Assembly: GCA_030141605.1 (NCBI GenBank)
Contig: JAQGDQ010000558.1
Location: 1-62,000 of the forward strand
From: Tubiluchus corallicola
Taxonomy: Eukaryota; Priapulida; Priapulimorpha; Priapulimorphida; Tubiluchidae
Reading direction: 5' to 3'
DNA: 62,000 nucleotides
Part shown: positions 56,801-62,000 of the stretch, in pieces
Layout: every line of letters starts with the position of its first letter
Position numbering within the stretch: the first letter of the stretch is position 1
The notes under the pieces: model-generated
The model's database searches: none
What the model saw: the letters and a program-made list of their open reading frames with translations, nothing else
Told to the model about the DNA's origin: nothing
Translations under genes and position numbers: made by a program

Positions 56801-59800
56801 CAAATCTATATTATAATACCTAGCAACTTGTTACAGCTAGAAAGGGTTGGGAATGAATTTTAATGTAAAGTTCTGCCAAATTTGTCTACCTTGCAAAGTT
56901 AAGAAAGTCAGGATAAGCTACAGTTATGGTATTCTCACTTCTTCTAGTGTGCTTATATAATGTATCCCATTCCCCTTAAATGCCTACAAATAGGTCAGAA
57001 AGGTGATCAGTACTGATCATACTGTGACAGTCTTGGACGAGCAAAAAAAGCAGCCTTGACTGTGCAGGCTGCCACTTCTTGGCTGCAACTTATATATCCT
57101 AGTGCCTGGTCACCTAGTGATTTTATTATCACCTAGCAGTTAGCAACTAACTTACAATAATTTTCCTTTTATAGGTGACCATCCAATTAGATTCCATGTA
57201 ATTGAAATAGAAATTCGCTAAAAACTTTTTTCCCTTATGCTGAAAATAAACTGTAGAACTCAAGAATATGGGCTGAAATGTACCCCTCACCCCGCCACAG
57301 TGGAAGCTTATGACTGGAGTCTGAAGTCTTTTTCGCTTACCCTGACCCTAGCAAATTTGTCCCTGATTTTTCGGTTCTGGATCCTTTAACCCCATGTCAC
57401 AAAATAAAGTTGGTATGAAATAGTAACACTCTTATTTATTTGAAGGCAGGTTCTTAGAAAGGAAAAAGCTAATGCTAAGAGCCTCAACTTCAAATTAAGT
57501 TTATTTCACCCTACAAACTACAAAATATATAAATTATTACAGCTCAGCTGAAAAAGACAAAAAATAAAACAAATTTGATAGATATACTTCTGATTCAAAT
57601 TTTAATAGGCTATTGCAGTTTGTCACATAGCAGCCATGAAGCTGAACTTGCTAGGTCACTATCAATTGTGAAATGAGGAATGAAGATTATAAGTAAAGGG
57701 GCTGAAATATTTGATGTTTTAAAGACTTATTAAAAACGAAAAATATTAAATAGATTTACTGCTTTTAACGTTTGAAGGAATACTGTTATATTATAAAGGG
57801 GCTCAGAATTTAAGAAGATGTCTACCAAGATTTGTTCTACAACAGGATATCAGATGTTCATTGAAACATGCGTTATATTGTTGTGTTTGATCATACGATA
57901 AGGCAAAGTAAAAAAAAATTATAGAAATAAGCCACAATTTGTTAAGTAGATAATTATATGTGGAAAGAATAAATGAAATTAAAATCAATTATTGTTTAAT
58001 AATAGGGATTTAGTTTCAGCTATGAGTATGTATTTCATTGGACAATTTATAACGCGGGGAAATTTTCTTCGATGTCTGTTTAAGACCACCAAGTTCAAAG
58101 AATAGGTTATTCCCAAAGCAATAGTACACAACTGGAAAAAAGGCAAAATTAATGTATGGTATAATAACTATAAATAATAAATGAGATTTGCATCTATACC
58201 TATTTTCCCCAGTTAAGGATTTAAATTTTACTCGGGTTAGTAGGTTAATTCACTCTAGCAGGATCCACTGCAAATAACTAAAACACACAAAACTTTGAAT
58301 TACTAATAGTAATATAAGCATAAACACATCAGCTCTGAATGAGAAATCCACATTGTCCTACAGTACACCCCGCACGTGACCAAACATTGAGTGCACTTTG
58401 TTTACTGTACCGCACGTGACCAAACTTTGAGTTCGCTTTTAACTAGTTTTGTTTACTACTTTACTGTACTTCCTAAATAAACGGCTAACAAAATAATAAT
58501 AAGTAGCTGAAGGGCAGAATTGAATATTAGTGGGTGTTCCTAAATTTGGTTATTGAATATTGGAAATCATGCGTACTGTATCAGACGTGCTTATATGGGC
58601 GCGCTGTACAATGTTCCTTTCTAACAATCTCCTAGCTAGTCATCATTATGAAGACAATAATAGGAAGTCTTCTTCTAACCCTATGATCATTAATGTGCTT
58701 ATAGGAATTACATTGAAACAAAGTTGGAACTAATATTATCTAATAATTCACAATTCTTCTGCAAATGTAGCAAGGAATACACCATTGTAATTGTATTTAT
58801 GGTTATAATTTTTAATGTTTGATAATAATTTTCAAAGTTACAAATTTGTGTTGGATGTATTATTACACTTCGAAAAAATAATGTTGAAAAGTGTTTAGTG
58901 TCAGTATGAGACTGACAATTTAAAAAAATCACTGCTTACAAGTAGACGTTTCAAGTGCCTGTTAATTTTAGTTAAAATATAGCATTAAATAATAATAGAG
59001 TCATTAAATAATTATGGGCCTTCTCTCGTTGGATGAAAGACTGCTTGAACAGACGACAATGTTTTTATTGCTACAGAAAATTCCACTAAAAATTATTTCA
59101 ATGTTCTAATCAGACATAGTTAAATCTTGATGCTGTATGAATGGCAATTAAACCATTCCATATAAACATTAACATGCTTAGCATCCCACATTGGTTTACT
59201 GACTTTAGTTTTTGAATAAAGTACAAGGAATTAACCGAGCCATGGTCGAAGTTAGTAAATAGTTGAAGTTTAAAAACACAAAAAATTGCGTAAGGAACAA
59301 AATGGTGGTTTATATTAATATAACATCAGTGTGATGCAGAATAGTGGCAGAGCACATACATATATCATATATATACCTAAACTAAACAACATTTACTATT
59401 CGGTGGAGGAATATTAAAGTATAAACTATGATCCTAATAGTAATTATGGTCTGGTAACTTGATTTAAAACGTAAATTAATTTAACTGCTGTTACACATGG
59501 CAACATGATAAAAATTTAATAGCATTTTGACAAATTGAAGGTAAAGTACCACGCCAATGTATCCACAAAAAGGTGATGTATCGAATGCACAAGTTTGACT
59601 AAATATAATCCTTGGTAACGATGAAGTTTAATGAATAGTTGTATTACACTGTTTGTGCTATAATTATAAATTAATGATGATCCCATGTACATTCTAACGT
59701 TAGATATGAGGAAGCGACCTGCAAAGTCGTGTATATATTATTTAAAAAACTTGAGATATATACTAAACTGCAAATCTCACACTGAAAAGCAACACTTTTT

Positions 59801-60880
59801 GCAAGTAAAATATCTTCAGCATTATTTTATGTGTCTACGTTTATGTTCGTGTTTTGAGTTCATTTGTTGAAGCACATAATAAGGACTATTAATCTTCGGC
59901 TGCCATGGAGGCTCTTCGATCCCTAGCTACTTTCTAAGATGAAGTATTTTTCAGAAGTAGAAATGTTCCATTGAGACTTGTTGTGTAAAAACAATTAATC
60001 TAAGTTCTTTGTCTTATCTTGGTTTCTTTGATGCCTGAATTGAGTCATAGTAAGCTTGAATAAGTGAACTAACTGAACTATTTTTTTGTAATTTTACAGA
60101 ATGACCAACCAAATTAAGCCTTTGGTGTTTAATCGTTCAGGCCCATTTTAGTTCCTTGATTTTATCCTACAAATCCTTGTTGCTTTACAGCTTTTAGCCA
60201 TTTTATCTCTAGTAGTGATTGGTATAAATGTCTTGAAAAGTGTCAATATCCACATTACATTCAAGGTCCACAGTTCTGAATCGTAGAAGGTGTTGAAGAT
60301 TCTAAAACTGTAATTAATTTAAGCTCATATTTTTGTTATTGACTATATTTCTAACTTTTGAGAATGCCGCTAGTGCTACTTTAATATTTTTCTTCTTTTG
60401 CTGTCTTCTTTACAGCCTAGTAGCTTAAGAATTTGCATTTTTTCCAGACTTCGTCACCATTATGTTTCATATGAAACTCCTCAGTTTGCTTTCATTAACT
60501 TTTAAGTTAATCTTTGAGCTGTGCAGGAATCGCTCTTGACTTCTAAATCTTCTTTCCTCTTTCTTGGCAAGAACAAAAATTTAATAACATATTATGCTTT
60601 GTGGTCTATGAAGAATGTACAAAGCCTCATATCTTAATGCCGCCTAAGATTTTTGGTCTTGCCAGAGTTGCTTCGTTTTAGAGAATTAGACAACAAATTG
60701 GGAAGGGGAGTGATTGCAATTAAATCCCTAGCCGTGGAAACCCACAAGTGCCGGTAAAGGTTAGGAACGTTTTTATCGGCAAATAAATGCAATATCAATT
60801 GATGTTAATTAAATTGTGGAATGAAAACTAATAATATGCGTGCGTTGTTTGGTAACCACAGTATGTTACTCTTAAAAATT
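56801..60880. other. Upstream intergenic DNA, no gene recognised
   Basis: Short frames only, none with splice support or family motifs. Two GCACGTGACC boxes occur at about 58374 and 58412 in a local duplication. Confidence 0.5.
58370..58432. promoter_or_regulatory. Duplicated E-box/CLEAR-like motif
   Basis: CCGCACGTGACCAAACTTTG and a near copy about 38 bp away. GTCACGTG-type E-boxes are bound by MiT/TFE and USF factors. Only sequence similarity supports a role. Confidence 0.25.
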
Positions 60881-60884
60881 CCTT

Positions 60885-61230
60885 AGAAAAAACTCAATGG
60901 AGATGTATTAGTCTGGCCTCTGATATTCAGCCTGACTCTGTATCTTCTCTTGAACAATGTCGTGATACTATAGATCTTATTAACTGTTATAAAGTCATTA
61001 GTGGTAGTTCTATTTTGCGTGGTGATAATTTTTTTTCTAGAACACTAGGCACTACGTGATTTACATGGACACAATTCTAAATTACTTGTACAATACTCTC
61101 GCACTAATATCAGAACTTATTTCTTCTCTTCTCATGTTGTGGGCCCTTGGAAGTCACTTAATAGTGAAACAGTTGACGCACCATATCTGCCGCAATTTCG
61201 CAAATTGTTGAGGAGAGACCGTCAATAACC
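60885..61230 (+). pseudogene. CR1/Jockey-like LINE ORF2 C-terminal remnant
   Basis: The frame after 61055 reads DLRGHNSKLLVQYSRTNIRT, FFSSHVVGPWKSLNSETV and FRKLLRRDRQ then stop. This is the typical CR1/L2 ending (LRGH..KL, R..R..FFS.RVV..WN.L, F...L). Upstream frames are broken. Confidence 0.8.
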
Positions 61231-62000
61231 GTGTTGTGGTTAGGTCTCTTAAACTTCGCAAGCATTTCATAAGCAAGTATGAGATAAGCAAGCGCAAAGT
61301 AATTCTTTTTATCACGGTCTTACTAATGCCTTAAATTTTAATGAAAGTGTTATTAATGCTAAGAACGTGGATATTTTACAAAAAACGCTTGAAGCTGAGT
61401 CACCAATAATGAAACATGTCGAGGAACCATCCACTGACCTGTAGATGATTCGCCGCGAGTTCTTTCACTGATTCAATCTAACTAAACTAAACTAAAGTTA
61501 GCATATTGTACTAATAACCCTATTAATTTTGTAATTGCAAAATAATATTTACTGGCTGGTTCAGTAAGGAATCAAACACTATGGAGGATGTTTCGTGCTT
61601 GTTGGACATCCCCGTTTACCGCTTCAGTACACCGTGGTATGTGCTCCACCGAGCACTGAGTCGCAGTACACGGGGCTGTCGAGCGAATGTTAACATCACA
61701 CATTTATCATTCAAGATAGTGAAGTTAGTTAGTGAAGTGAAGTCACACTTGAGTGTTAAAACCTCACATTAAATTTAGTTATTTCCAAGTCACACCTGGG
61801 TGCTGGAAGCTATTTTAAAAGTCACTTTTAAGTCAGAATTATGTGTTAAAACCTTTTTTTGGACGCAAAATTAATTTCAATAAACTATTTAAGTTGTAAT
61901 TGGTCGTCATTAGTAGAGGCCCTAAAGGGAGGTTTGCAGTTTACAAAAATGGCAAAATATTTGTTTTTAGCTGCTCAAAATTTCGAAAATAGTTTTGAAA
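61231..62000. other. No feature recognised to window end
   Basis: Probable LINE 3'UTR at the left, then unassigned DNA. The frame at 61581-61772 has no supporting motif. Confidence 0.4.

Overview
This is a repeat-rich, AT-rich stretch of an invertebrate animal genome. Coding DNA is split into short exons with GT-AG introns, and the space between is filled with LINE tails, SINEs, MITEs, minisatellites and microsatellites. No prokaryotic gene organisation is present. The protein families (neutral ceramidase, alpha-1,3-fucosyltransferase, a BCAP/BANK/Dof-like TIR-domain protein) and the SINE/LINE content fit a bilaterian, or at least a marine metazoan. I cannot name the phylum from sequence alone.

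Layout. (1) 3.57-10.00 kb, minus strand: three consecutive, phase-compatible exons of a BCAP/BANK1/Dof-like adaptor gene. They encode an unrecognised domain of about 157 residues joined to a TIR-like DBB-family domain. The gene runs off the left edge, and its first exon was not found. (2) 10.6-13.4 kb, plus strand: a weak candidate for a small split gene. (3) About 10.7-20 kb: intergenic DNA with several MITEs, two of them with clear TIRs and one with a perfect 8-bp target duplication. (4) 20.06-54.21 kb, minus strand: a complete neutral ceramidase gene. I could join 16 coding exons with correct splice phases into a 724-residue secreted enzyme with the expected active-site motifs. A probable non-coding 5' exon ends at 55215. 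(5) 43.13-44.43 kb, plus strand: an intact intronless-CDS alpha-1,3-fucosyltransferase gene (430 aa) nested inside ceramidase intron 4, with a 41-bp satellite of about 46 copies ending about 0.5 kb upstream. (6) 55-62 kb: upstream flank of ceramidase with a 75-bp minisatellite, a third copy of a 5S-rRNA-derived SINE and a LINE remnant.

The most interesting non-genic structure is a mobile element carrying 137-bp tandem units with a conserved internal hairpin. It is present twice in opposite orientation, with 8 units in ceramidase intron 1 and 5 units in intron 4. The two copies can pair in the ceramidase pre-mRNA and would bring the ends of exons 2-4 together, the classic arrangement for circular RNA. 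Other notable elements are a 5S-rRNA-headed SINE family with an unusually long body, a ~320-bp fold-back element beside the fucosyltransferase gene, and a LINE fragment inserted in a MITE with an exact 8-bp target duplication.

All exon calls come from reading splice signals and reading-frame phase by eye plus recognising family motifs. No database search was run.
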